From assembly GCA_036244855.1 (NCBI GenBank), contig BQKZ01000980.1:59220-123219 (forward strand): a stretch of DNA of 64,000 nucleotides, given 5' to 3'. The stretch comes from Temnopleurus reevesii (taxonomy: Eukaryota; Echinodermata; Echinoidea; Temnopleuroida; Temnopleuridae). This document shows positions 49,241-61,200 of this stretch, piece by piece. The notes beneath the pieces are model-generated. The model was not told where the DNA came from. It did not search any database and saw nothing but the letters and a program-made list of their open reading frames with translations. The position numbers and the translations under genes were made by a program. Within the stretch, counting starts at the first letter, position 1, and every line of letters starts with the position of its first letter.

Positions 49241-51513
49241 TTTACTCTCCCAACATATCCTGCGAATTGTAACTGTTTGCACAATTGTATGTGAAAAGCC
49301 AATTTGAATGGCCAAGCTGAACCACAATGTCTTGGTCTGAGTGGAAGAAGTCTATAGTTTCAAATGTGTTTGATTTTCTCATGGCTTGGATAGTTTTTTT
49401 TTTGCTAATTCAATGGGATTTATAGTTGTTCAGTTTCATTTCTGTATTTGCTCCAAATCTTCTGTGGAAAATCTTACATGACAAGCTTCTTTCACTGCTA
49501 TTTATATGTAGACATAATGCAATGAAGGATCATCGTCTTGTCCATCGATATAGACAAGCAGGGTAGGAGGGGAAGGTGTTTATTTTGTTGACTCTGTTTC
49601 ACTATCATAGTCATGTTAATTTGCCCACTGTTCATTTTTCTTTTCTGGTGTATTTTTGGAACCAAAGAAACAATGATCTAATTTTCTGCCAAAGGTCTGT
49701 TCTTGTGCAATATACTTTAGTTGGATCCAGCTAACCCAGGTACAAAGGGATTGTTCAAAGATTCATTTTCATCAATAGTGACAGTTTGTTTTGTTTGATT
49801 TTGCAGATTTTTTTTTCTATCAACTCATTCATTTCATAAGATTTTTATTGGTTCCCTGCAGTTTTCGCCCTTATCCGTAACATAGACGAGAGTTGCTATG
49901 TGTGTGTCATCCAGCTTTAACCACAATGTGTGATTTAGAAACAGTACAAAATTGATTACAATGTTTTCATATAAAACAGTAATTATAAACATAAATCAAT
50001 TTTATTCAATATAAAGGGGAGTCAGGCGGCTGCAGCAATAGTAACTTGAATATTTCTAATTATTTTCAGATCAATATTCAAGCTAGGTACGCCTATCTAT
50101 TCCTTTACCACTAATGCCATCACAATTTTGCCAAGCAGAAAAACAGTTCATGAAAATACTGCTTCCAGTATTTACAACAAAAATGATAATCGCAAGCTTT
50201 AATTTTATTGGACATCAATGCAATGTTATTGGAATCCAAATTATTTAGTTGTCTTTAATTATTTTACAATCAGCCTGAAAAGAAAATTGAGAGAAAGAAA
50301 AAGAGAGAGAGAGAGACTGTCCCTGATTTCCTGATGTGCTTCATTCTTTTCATGTTAACACGCTTTTCAGTCTCTATATTTACCTATCATCACTTTTCAA
50401 TTAAAAAAAAGTTTCACATTATGTCAGGTAGATATGGGTATGGCATAGCCTCCATTTCTGTTGATATATCTCATGTGAGATGTGAGACTTGTGAAATGTG
50501 TTAATCCTTAGCAAGAGTCTCCTGTTTATTTGCACTTCAACAACCAATTTTTTTTTAAAGAGAAATAACCTTAAAAATCCTGGAGCATTCAATTTTGTTT
50601 TTGCTGGACATGTGAGAATTATAGAGTAAACAAAACAAAGATCCGATGATTTTTTTTTCTCATAGCAATCGTATTGTTTTGTTTGATTACTCAATTAGAA
50701 TCAGTGAAATTTAGTGTGGAGGTTTTAAAGAGAAACTTTGGTTTTGCATGTATCTTCCTAATGAGGTCTTTTAAGCGATGGAAGTAACATTTGCAATGAA
50801 TAGTCAAATTTATAAAAATGTGTTTCCTTGTTATAAGAAGTGCTTTATGAGATACTGAACTCACTAAATGGTTAATGTGTGGATGGGCCCTCAGAATGAA
50901 TAATAATGATAATAATAAAGAAAGATGGAATGGTTTAAATCTTTCTCTCTTTCTTTCTTCCTCTCTTACACTCACTGATAAAACAATGCATCACAGAACA
51001 GTAAACAAAAAATATGAATGTATGGAAAATCATTTGGTGCTATAATTTCTATTTTATGATTTTTTAGCATAATAATGCTCTTTTTCACACTCTCTTCCTT
51101 TCACTCTTGCTATAATGAAAAGCAAAGTAAAGCATGATCTGTTCTCTTGCACAATGACTTTACTTGAAGGAAAAAAATCCTTTACATTGGGACACATGTA
51201 GATAACAAATTAAGATAATTCTGTTAGTGATGGGTAAATTGTATGTCATGGATGCAGATGCACTTCAGGCCTTTATCCCCACATCTTGCAGTCATTAATA
51301 AGATTTTCCTTCTAAAATATTGGTAATTGTTGAAAAATGTTTGTTACCCTGAGATTTTGTATGACAATCTATTGTAAGAATTTTTTTATTATTATTTTTT
51401 AATGCTATGCAATTGATTTGTATCCATTTTTAAACAAAAAGCATACAAAGCTAATATTTATTCATTTGATTATGTTGCTTACTGTTTTTAATGTTTATTA
51501 TACTGTGTTTCAG

Positions 51514-51573
51514 AACCTTCTTTTAATGATGCTCTTAAAAGCGATCAGTATCTTTTTGAGAAAGAGAAGAAGA
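51514..51573 (+). CDS. Candidate orphan exon (60 nt)
   Basis: Good acceptor (tgtttcag) and donor (aga/gtatgt), phase 1 on both sides, encoding 'PSFNDALKSDQYLFEKEKK'. It joins in phase to 53484-53530, giving '…FQEDQLLFDITDQF' and a stop. It would also accept PACS exon n (phase 1) as donor, so an alternative PACS C-terminus is possible. No family recognised; short enough to be chance. Confidence 0.35.
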
Positions 51574-52260
51574 GTATGTAAATAATCAATTTTGCTGAAG
51601 GACTAATCCTTGTATGTATATTATATTGTCTTTACATTTTGATCAAAAGCATTTGAAGAAAGTTATGTGATACTGTTGTAATGTTGAATAGAGTTTACCA
51701 TGTGTATTAATGCAGCATGTCTATGGAAATGATGTCACTGTAAATATTTTTGTGCATCATGTGAGTATAAGTGATAGTATATATTAATGATCAAAGTGTA
51801 AATAGCAAACATATATATTTTTTCCGTTTATTGTTATTTATCATCATTTTGATATATATGTTGAAAGTGGCTGATGTTTTTGTATTTTTGCCATCCACAA
51901 CTCTTTTATGTTGTCCTTGTGAAACGTTTGGATGTTTATGCCAAATTAAACAGTAATTCCAATATGAGAAGTTTTGATAATTTGGAAATTGACTTCCATT
52001 TATTTAATACCAACATGAAGTTGATTAGCTGTATGGGAGGAGGTTCTAAGGGGATGCGGTCTGAAAGCTGTCAGTGTCTGATACCATGAAATAGATGTAT
52101 AGGAACACCGGGATGAACTGGGACAAAACTTACACAGTATGTATAGATCTGTTTAAATCATATTTAATGATAATAATTGACAGCATTTGTATCGCGCTTA
52201 TCAGATCATTTAATTTCACTTTTTGTTTATTTTTCACATAGAGTAATAGATTGATCAAAG

Positions 52261-52356
52261 AATAGGGTCGTTAAAGTGATCTATCTAATCAACAAGGGCT
52301 CTTGACTGAATAGGGTCGTTAAAGTGATCTATCTAATCAACAAGGGCTCTTGACTG
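52261..52356. repeat. 48-bp perfect tandem duplication
   Basis: The unit beginning AATAGGGTCGTTAAAGTGAT occurs twice with no mismatch (52261-52308 and 52309-52356). A decayed '(TAA)/TTGTATCGCGC' tail-like piece lies just upstream near 52170. Confidence 0.95.
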
Positions 52357-53483
52357 GTTTAAGTTTTGTTCCTGTTCACCCTTCCTGTTTGCTCTGATTT
52401 ATGGTGACATTTGCTGAAAATAAGCATTCTGGACTGCTGAGTGTTTTAGAGCTAATAAATTACCAGAATAGGATGGTGTAGCCAGAAAGTTTTGATTGAC
52501 TGCAAATCAACTGCAAACCATCTGGATATCGAAATGTGCATTTTCATTTTTGCATACTCTGTGCTGCAACTTGCAATCAATTGATACTTTCTAGCAACAC
52601 CCTCAGATGCATTATATAAATGGTTCAGAGTTTTTAGCTATGCATATTCGGTATTAGAGCTGTGAAGCAATTGAAAAGAAATCATACATCAATATAGAAT
52701 ATATGAAGCCTTTTGTCATTGCTCAGAGGTATTAATTTCCCACCAGGGAAATAGAATATTGATAATCAATTGGCACACGATCAACTTTAATAGCTAACTT
52801 TGTAATTTATCTTTATTGTCAGTTGAGAACATTTGTCATATTTTTTTTAATCAAGTTACTATTCCATGCTGATTTGGATGCTTGCAAATATAAAGTCCCC
52901 ACAAAGGAATCCATATCATGAAACCTTCATTCTTTCCCTGTGAAAGATCAAGCATTGGGCTTTCGTACAACTTTTTGTATGATACAAATATTGATATGGT
53001 AATAACGAAAAAAGAAATTTTTTGTCCAAATTTTCATATGGATATTGAGAAGCAAGAGCAACGTAGAGTGGGGCAATCACCTGCTACTTCCTTTGGTTTT
53101 ATTTGTTTTTATTTTTTTCCTACAAATATTTGGACAACTACGCAAAAATAAAATTTCATAGCATTGCAGGAATACAGAATGGGCATTAAAAACAAGGATG
53201 TGCATCTATGTAGAATTTTATATTGTGTCACAAAGTAATGATGTTATTGGAAATACACTTAGCTAGAGCTCCATTCCTTCTCATCCAGCCTTTACATAAA
53301 CCCCAATTCACAAGCTCTTTACATTTATGCATAGCACCAGCTCATTATCAGCCAACTCTCCTCCATGTAAAACTTCAAAGTGACCAAGAGATTTAGTCTT
53401 CCCGCGTTGTTCTCTAGCTTGCCATGTATATATTTATGAGATATTATTTCTCTTCTTCTTTCTTCAACTCTGTCTGTGTTTAG

Positions 53484-53530
53484 ATTTTCAAGAGGACCAA
53501 CTCCTGTTTGATATTACAGACCAGTTCTGA
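53484..53530 (+). CDS. Candidate orphan terminal exon
   Basis: Acceptor tgtttag, phase-1 entry, frame 'FQEDQLLFDITDQF' then TGA. It fits the phase of 51514-51573. Only 14 full codons, so the evidence is the pairing rather than the exon alone. Confidence 0.3.
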
Positions 53531-55717
53531 AAATGAGTTGCAAATATTGATCCTGATTCTCCTAGATAATCAAGTTGATTCTGATCAACTAGTGGCTCAC
53601 CATTTGAAATTGAATGGAGGAGTTACAATCAATGGAGAATATAAGATTAATTCCTTACATGTAATGTAGTTCCATAGTTGTGATATCAATGCAAAAGAGC
53701 TGTGTCAACATTTCAAACCATAAATTTGTGTAAAGACAGTAAGCTTCATTCTATATGATAATCATATGAAATCCAATTGTCAATGTTCTTGAATTTTTGT
53801 AATTTTCAATCTCTAAATTGATTCAAATTACCAGAATTTGCTGAATCTATGTATGTTCTGTATGATGTATTCTATTATATGTCAATATTTCTAGTTGGAA
53901 ATTTTATTTTGAGATTGGATCATTTATATGAAGCTCTATCTATGCGATAGTAGTTCAATGTATTTGTCCAGCATTATGTCATTTGAATTTTCTGATGTTA
54001 AAGAAAGGGGAACTTTGTGGATGTCATTTTGATGCTGGCCATCACGTTTATATAATATCTATGTTTAAAAGGTGCTGGAATATGTAACCCTCTGGCCTTT
54101 GTTTAAAGTCTGGCGTGATGAAATTTTAAAAATTGTTGAATTCCATTCTAATATGTTAACCATTTAAAAATCTATCAAAATTCAGATTGAATGATATACA
54201 GTAAGAATCTAATCTGATTTTAAATGAAATTAAGACTTTCTCTAGAGATAGATGAATAAAAGCTGATAAAGTGTAATTTCAGATAACGTTACACCTGGTT
54301 TGATTTAGACTGTCCTTTTTTTTCGAATAGGACTCCGGATGTAAGCAGAAACATGCCTATCAAGGAAAATGAGGCTTGTATATTCCTGTAGGACGTAATT
54401 AAACAGAATAGAGTAATAATGAAAATAATCTCGCCTCCTCGTTATAGAAATGGGGTATGCTCTCAGTAGTATTGATAAGAATTGACAGTCAGTAAGAATC
54501 TTCTAAATGAAAAAGGGAAAACTCAGATGGTGTTTGAGATTCACTTTTCATTCTAATGTTATAATGTAATCAGACGCTGACTGGCAACTGGAAATACTGA
54601 GATATAATGCACATGCGTCCAGTTGGATATATATTCCATTCACTGCCATATTCACATGATGGAAATGATGATTTTACTTTTAAAAAATGATGCTGTATGT
54701 TATCATACCAATGCTCAATTTTATAGTAATATATACATTGACAAAAATAGTAAATGATGAATTGGACAACATGATAGTGCTGAGTGGCATTTTATCCCTG
54801 TAATAAAGCAGTAAAAGAATTGGGGTATTGAAAGTCTGTGAATCAGAAGTTGTCATTCATTAGGGTTTAATTATCCATTGTGTCAACTACATCAAGGATA
54901 TAAAAAAGAGGCTTTTTCATAGGGACTAATTCCATGCATGTGGTTTGATTTTGGTTCCTTATTATTTTCTATTTTGATAATCTATTTGATGTAAAGATTC
55001 CTTTACCACAACTTTGTATGATAGTATCACTTTTTCATCATTCTATTGATAATTTACCTACTCCTCAAAAGTTGCGTGTGGATTGAGCACATTCTATACG
55101 CTTTCATAAGATGTTGAAATGTTTGAAATATTTGACATTGCCAACATCAAGGTGCTAGATGTCATTTTGTTGATTCAACATAAAATGTGCTTTGGGACCT
55201 TTTACTCTACTCAAAAGCACCCCTTTTCACTAAGGGGACAATGTAGTGGGTGGACCATTTCCCCTTTACCATCAGTGACCAGTGAATAATTCAGAAATCA
55301 ATGTCCAATATTGTTTCTTAATTTCCTGATTTAAATTAGATAAAAAATCCATGTTGGCTGAGAAATATGTTATGTATAGCATTTATGACAATGAACCTCA
55401 AAACTGCCAAGAAGTTGCAAATCTAATAAAGGAGCAATGGGTAATAAGATTATGTTACTCTTATAAATAGATGTTATTCCAAGCATTTTAAATCATTTTA
55501 ATACTGACAATATCTAATCTCTGAAAAGACATAAAAGAACAAATTCAACTAGAGAACATTTGTGCTGGTTTTGACATGCCTGGTTACATTTTATCTATCT
55601 CTCTGTGGGATGAAGAATATTATTGTGGACATTGAATAATAAGAGGCAAATTTGATTGAACTATTGGCCCCATTCCACTATTCCGATCTAGTTATGATTT
55701 TATTCATATTTATCCAG

Positions 55718-56008
55718 TTTGGAGTAGATAGGGTGAAATTTGAGCGGATCTTCTGCATGATTTTGAGCTTTTATCAAGAACAAATACAGCGGAAGATTGG
55801 GAATACGAACTATGCAGAGCTGGATGCTTTCCTCAATCTGCTAAAAGATGTGGAGCCAGATCAAGATAGTGGAATGGACCTCCAAGGGGAGGAAATGATG
55901 TGTTCCGTTGAATATACTGCACAATATCACAATTTAATTGAAATTGAATTTTCTCCTTGTAATGTAACATTCAAGCGACTGCAGATAAGAAATAAAAATG
56001 AGGAGTAG
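55718..56008 (+). CDS. Candidate terminal coding exon of an unidentified gene
   Basis: Acceptor tttatccag, then an open frame of 96 codons to TAG, phase 0. AATAAA follows near 56047, about 40 bp after the stop. Composition is protein-like: an N-terminal amphipathic part ('FGVDRVKFERIFCMILSFYQ'), then acidic 'ELDAFLNLLKDVEPDQDSGM'. No upstream partner exon found and I do not recognise the family. An internal ATG near 55757 would allow an intronless 83-residue product. It might also be a relic. Confidence 0.4.
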   Translation, partial: FGVDRVKFERIFCMILSFYQEQIQRKIGNTNYAELDAFLNLLKDVEPDQDSGMDLQGEEMMCSVEYTAQYHNLIEIEFSPCNVTFKRLQIRNKNEE

Positions 56009-56659
56009 ATATGCATCCATGTAAAATGTTTCAAAATATTGATATGAAATAAAAAAAAACATGAAATATTTAAATCTCGTATGCATTAAACATTTTAATG
56101 TAAAAATGTGATTAAAGGCTGATTGTAGATGACGAACATTTGCCAAATGTATGTTTTATTGAAGATATCTTAGACACAACCAGGGGTTTTGAGAGCTAAA
56201 ACCCAACTATTTAAAGAGTTACTCATGCAAATGTATCACTGTATTAAACTATTTCCAAGCACTCCTATTTGCCCTTCCCTCTGAAAGAATTTCCTCAGCC
56301 CATGAATCAAACAATGTTATTCAGCTACTATCATTCATTGCTTATGGTTTGAATTATTATTCATCATAATTGCATTTATAACAAAGTGAAAATAAATCAA
56401 TATGAAATTGCAGAACTTTGTGTCATCATCTTGTGTTTTGTGTGTGCAGTGAATAGTTTTGAAAGGTGTCGGGATGCATTGAATAGAAGGGGCAAGGTTT
56501 TAAAAGAATTATTTTTATGAGAATCTAGTCCGAACATCAGTCTGCTGCCAATGTTTGAAGAATAATAAGATGAACAAACTTAAGTTTTGAACAAAAATTG
56601 ATAGTTTACTCAATAATTATGATTTTGACAATATTAGCAACCTCTGTTATGTGATCCTT

Positions 56660-56775
56660 GACGTACAAAATGAATGGAGAGTTGTTCACTGTGAAATCAC
56701 AAATTCTGTCAAATTTGCTAAATCAAAGATCCCAATAAACCTTCTGAAAATGAATTTTCAAAATCATAGCTGCTG
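56660..56775 (+). repeat. Degenerate relative of one fold-back arm
   Basis: 'AATGAATGGAGAGTTGTTC', 'AATCACAAATTCTGTCAAAT' and 'AGATCCCAATAAAC' follow the order of the right arm near 13175-13250 ('GTGAATGAGGAGTTGTCC', 'CACAGATTCCGTCGAATT', 'GGATCCCCATGAG'). Single arm, old. Confidence 0.5.
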
Positions 56776-57181
56776 AAAGGATAACAAAATTTTCCAAAAC
56801 AATTACAGTTTACATTCTTGATCTTCATTGATTGGAAGTACCTTGATGGATTTCTGGGCTGGATCCCACTCAAATGAGCATTCCCAGTTTCCTTCTAATT
56901 CCTTCACTTTGTAACTGTTGTCCTACCGAGCATTAATAATGAATACAAGTTTTAAGTAATGGTATTATAACCTCATTCACAGCGTTTTTTTTATTTTGAG
57001 AAGGGATGTCACATATACAGTAGGTGGTCATATTGGTTGCGTGAGATTTGCTGGGTATTGCAGACGAAGAATAAGAATAATCTGGAGTATGATTTGGGCA
57101 AAGGCATAAGATTATACACCTTTGTGTTGCACATTGTGAAAAGAGAAAAAAGATAGAGGTGTGCGTGTGAGAAAGAGGCCT

Positions 57182-57267
57182 AGGGGAACAAGACAAAGAT
57201 AGAGATAGGCAGAGAGAGAAAGAGAAGTGATAGAAGATAGACACAAAGAGAGAGACAAAGGAGAGAT

Positions 57268-57314
<47 letters not shown>

Positions 57315-57330
57315 GAGAGAGATAGAGAGA
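57182..57330. repeat. GA-rich microsatellite
   Basis: Imperfect then near-perfect (GA)n, purest around 57270-57312. It generates Ser/Leu-rich spurious frames on the minus strand. Confidence 0.95.
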
Positions 57331-57740
57331 AGAAAGGGGGAAAACAACTCAAACATTCCTGGATGTAGGAAATCAGAAAAGGCTTTTACTCTCACTGAAG
57401 CTCTAAGAAAAACTTGCAACTTTCGAGCCTAGTCTACTCTACCTCATAATCATGTCATTTGGGAATTAAGGCTTTGTAGCATAAATACTTATTTTTGTGC
57501 TATACAGGTGGAATATACCAGGATATGATCAGGGTATTCTCCCTGATACTACCATTGACCTCTTTAAAGTTTCATCAAATATGATTTTTAAAAAAATAGT
57601 ATGAAAATTAATAATTGTAAATGCTCCCTCAACTTCGCTGATCGATATGAAAAGTTGGGAGGGGTTGGAGGTTGTTTATTATCATTTCTACACAATACTA
57701 TGGGCTTGAGGGTAAAACAAGAGAAGATACCTGCTGACAT

Positions 57741-57748
57741 CCCCCCCC

Positions 57749-57784
<36 letters not shown>
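57741..57784. repeat. Homopolymer junction C16/T28
   Basis: 16 C then 28 T in a row; run lengths are unlikely to be exact in the assembly. Confidence 0.95.
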
Positions 57785-57928
57785 GCATGATACCATTTAG
57801 ATGATGATATTAATATGATATGGCAGCTTTCTTCATTAATAAATCGAATTATTCTTCCATCTGCTTTCTCATGATAGCTGCCTTCAGATATTCCATCTCT
57901 TTTATTTTCCTAATTCCTTCTTTTTATT

Positions 57929-57957
57929 AACTTATTTATTTATTTATTTATTTATTT
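57929..57957. repeat. (TTTA)n microsatellite
   Basis: About six to seven TTTA units just upstream of the MTBP promoter region. Confidence 0.9.
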
Positions 57958-58019
57958 TGTCCCTAGGTACTTATGGACTGTTACACTCATGTTATGTTAA
58001 TTTTCTCATGTCTGGCACC

Positions 58020-58189
58020 AATCCTCTTGTAATATTGAGCGCCCGTCCCGACCCCATCCCGTCCTCCTCTTGATGACAGATCCATCGTTGATTGAATTCG
58101 GTTGATTGATTGATTGATAAGATTGACGTTCACATTTTGACGATCGAGGACCAAACGTTTGACGTTTTAGCCATCAATTTTCGTTTTCG
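58020..58189 (+). promoter_or_regulatory. Probable MTBP promoter / 5' UTR
   Basis: About 170 bp upstream of the proposed ATG are relatively GC- and CpG-containing (e.g. 'gagcgcccgtcccgacc' near 58038 and several 'gacgtt' motifs near 58124-58165), unlike the AT-rich flanks. No convincing TATA box is seen. A short (GATT)n run lies near 58100. Assignment rests on position and composition. Confidence 0.45.
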
Positions 58190-58262
58190 ATGGATTCGTA
58201 TTACAAACTAAGCCTACAAATACCTAGATATGTCATTGCTCTCAGTACTGAATGGATATCCG
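58190..58262 (+). CDS. MTBP: MTBP exon 1 (start codon)
   Basis: ATG preceded by a CpG-containing stretch unlike the AT-rich surroundings; donor tccg/gtaggt, out phase 1, which fits the next exon. Encodes 'MDSYYKLSLQIPRYVIALST' then 'EWIS'. Human MTBP also begins Met-Asp-x-Tyr. Short and only weakly similar, so this is the least certain MTBP exon. Confidence 0.65.
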
Positions 58263-61200
58263 GTAGGTATTTCAAAGACTCTTATCGTTTTGCATCAAAT
58301 TTACCAACAAATGCAAGTAGCCTAATAATACAAAAATCTTCAATCCAGTCCCAAACGCTTATTCTCCTGTACTGTGTTTAAGACCTGTGGCAATACCGGC
58401 AAATGGCAAATTCGTGTGTTTTGAATTAGCCGTACGGCCGTATGAAAATGTTAAATCTTATATCATTATCGCAAAGAGTAACCTAATGACGATATTCTCT
58501 TGATGAAACAACAAGAAAAAGAAGCATGGAAATTTTGAAGATCTGTTACCACAAACCCTTAAAAAAAAGCAGTTATAGCCTAAATGTAATTAAAAATCGT
58601 GTAAGTATGATGGGGTCACATTAATTCGTATCCTTTTACTAGACCATTTTTGGATCGTGGTACTTAGCACAATATATCTCCTAAAATACAAAATCATTTT
58701 TTTAAATCTTGGCACGAAATGAAACTAGATATTTCAGGCTTCAAATATTTCCAAAAATAAAATTAATCCACAAAAGAATCACGGAGATATCGCGATATCA
58801 AAATTCGATTGACGAAACGATCTCATCACTCCATGCTGGAAAATGGCAAGAATTGTCAACAAACTGTGTCATATTAATTCGCAGGCCACGTTTTGAACAA
58901 GATTTACCATAAAATTGCTTCCATCTAAGATGCAAAATTTACAGTAGTTTGACCACAAAATATCAAGGAATCGAATGGTATGTCTGCTTACAAATTTGAT
59001 GATTTCATCATCATCATCATCAGTAGGCCTATACGAGGAGAGGTAATCCTGTAATCCTCGAAAATTGTAAGGATTCACTTCAGTGTCGAGAGACCCGTGT
59101 TTTTCTGCAAATGCAAGCAAATCTGCCGATCTTTTGGCAATATTTTCATTGTTTTTGGTCCTTTTGCTAAGAAAATTGCCAATTTAGGCAAATAAACAAC
59201 GCTCTTTACGATGGTGATGTCAGATTTGCACTATTTCATCGATTTTGTAGAAATTCATAAGATGTACGAATTAATATGATGTGCGAATTAATGTGACAGC
59301 ACCATAACTTAAAATTAAAAGTTAACGTTAGAAAGATCATACCGGTACAGGTAAGTTAGGAAAATTATGTTCAAAGATAGCATATTGCACAGGAACGTTA
59401 CCGGTACTTTTTTCAATATCCTGTTAAAACTTTCTGGCGCTTTTGGAGATCCAAATGAGGAGCAATTATATAGCTCATGGCTAAGTAAAAGACATGGGTA
59501 ACAAGATGGTCACCATGATTTCCTTCTCAGAGTCTTGGACATTTAGGTCTGTCAAAATGAACTACATGATGTTAATGATTTTATACACTAATTTTGAGCA
59601 ATAATAAAGAGAAAAGCCAAGGCTATCAACTTGATCATTTTGGAATATAGGATTAATCAAAATAATTTTAAAGAGATGGCCACTTTGTTCATCTCGCCTA
59701 GTGGATGTGAATGTGTCAATCAGAAGTGTAGTAAATTCCATTAAGTGCCAAACAGCTTAAGTTACAGTGTAGGTCTATTCTAGTACTCCTGGATGAGAAA
59801 TGTTTTTAATAAGAAGTTCCTTGGACTTGAAGAGGAAAAAGCTTTCTAAAATCTTTTCAAAATCGAAACTTAAAAATAGAATATTTCTTACCTATAATTT
59901 CATTTTTATTTGTCTTGGTACATGTAGTTTGGATGATGAAGAGCTTACAATTGAATTAAAAGTATTCTGATTTATTTCCTCCCTATAGTTGAAGAAGTAG
60001 CTCTATTTGAGCATGTAGCCCAGACCTTGCGTACCACTGAGGAGAGCTGTATCCAGTTGCCTGCAGATGATCATTCATCAAGGACCTCTAATGGACCCTC
60101 CACCAGCGGACTTGAAGCAGCCAACAATGGCAAACCCAAGGACAATGTTAGAATCAACCTCGTAGTACCAGAATATCAGGATTTGACAGATCCTAATAGC
60201 TCTGAGTTAGCTTACAATTCCGGATGGTGTACAGTTGAGGAGAAAGGGGTTGAGCGTGATATCGACGGCATAGAAACAATCTTTTTGGAGATGAAAGAGA
60301 AGTTTAAGAAAACAAGAAGTGAAATGGAAACACTTCCTGTCACAAAAATGAGGTGAGGAAAATTTGATTCATTATCATACACAGTTCAAAATTTCTTTAG
60401 AGCCAGCTTGCAAAAATTATTGAAAATTCAACAATTCCATTGGTGTAATAATTTCAATTTATTCAGCTATGTGTTGCTATGTAATTTTTTTTCAGTATTG
60501 ATATTGTTATGACATAAAATCTATATTTTAGGTGGAAGAGCAACAATGTTGTTTTAAGTACATTTATCATGAAAATGTTTTTAAATGAAATGCTTCTTTA
60601 CATTTTTTTTAAAACTTCCTTCGATTAGAGAGTATGCAGCCTTGGTAGCCTCTGAGCTTGATGCAATTGCAGATGAACTGCCAGTTGGAGGTAAGTTAGT
60701 TTTATCATTGTGTTTTTACAATATCTGAAAACGTTTTACCAAGACCATGTTCATTCTGTAAAATAAAGTGACCTTTCACTAAATAGTATTAGTTTGACAC
60801 ATTGTAGCTTTGCACAGGTTTGAATAGATTTTTTGCCCTTTTCTCAATATGCATGTCATTTGTCTTTCATTTAAAGACAGTTTTGTGTTTACAAAGTTTT
60901 ACATAATTATAGACATCTTGATGTGTATGATAGATTCTGTCTGAGAATGTTGAAGACATGCCATTCATGGGGATTAAACAAGGCTTTATTATCATTCAGA
61001 GGTTTGTTTTACCTCAATTATTTAATCCCCCTCACTAACTCTCTCCCTCTCATATATTTATAAAGGTTTCCTCCTAGATGTGATTTGGCTGATGCCAACC
61101 AATACAGACTTCCCCATTCTGGAGCGAGCTGATGCTTTCCTCTTCTCAGTCCTGCGACGTCTGGAGGTATGGCACCATGCCAAAATCACCATCCTCCTGG

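Larger units (their letters stand above)
49241..58019. other. PACS-MTBP intergenic region
   Basis: Mostly AT-rich unique sequence. It holds exon-like orphan segments at 51514-51573, 53484-53530 and 55718-56008, a 48-bp tandem duplication (52261-52356), a degenerate fold-back relative (about 56660-56775), a GA microsatellite, a C-run/T-run and a (TTTA)n run. No complete gene is recognised. Confidence 0.6.

Noticed and set aside
49861..49920. 19-codon frame after a cag, phase-compatible with PACS exon n
   Set aside because: So short that an open run is expected by chance; lower quality than 51514-51573.
56933..57419. Minus-strand ORFs rich in Ser/Leu
   Set aside because: Translation of the GA microsatellite; no domain or splice context.
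57588..57804. ORFs with poly-Lys or poly-Phe on either strand
   Set aside because: Produced by the C16/T28 homopolymer.
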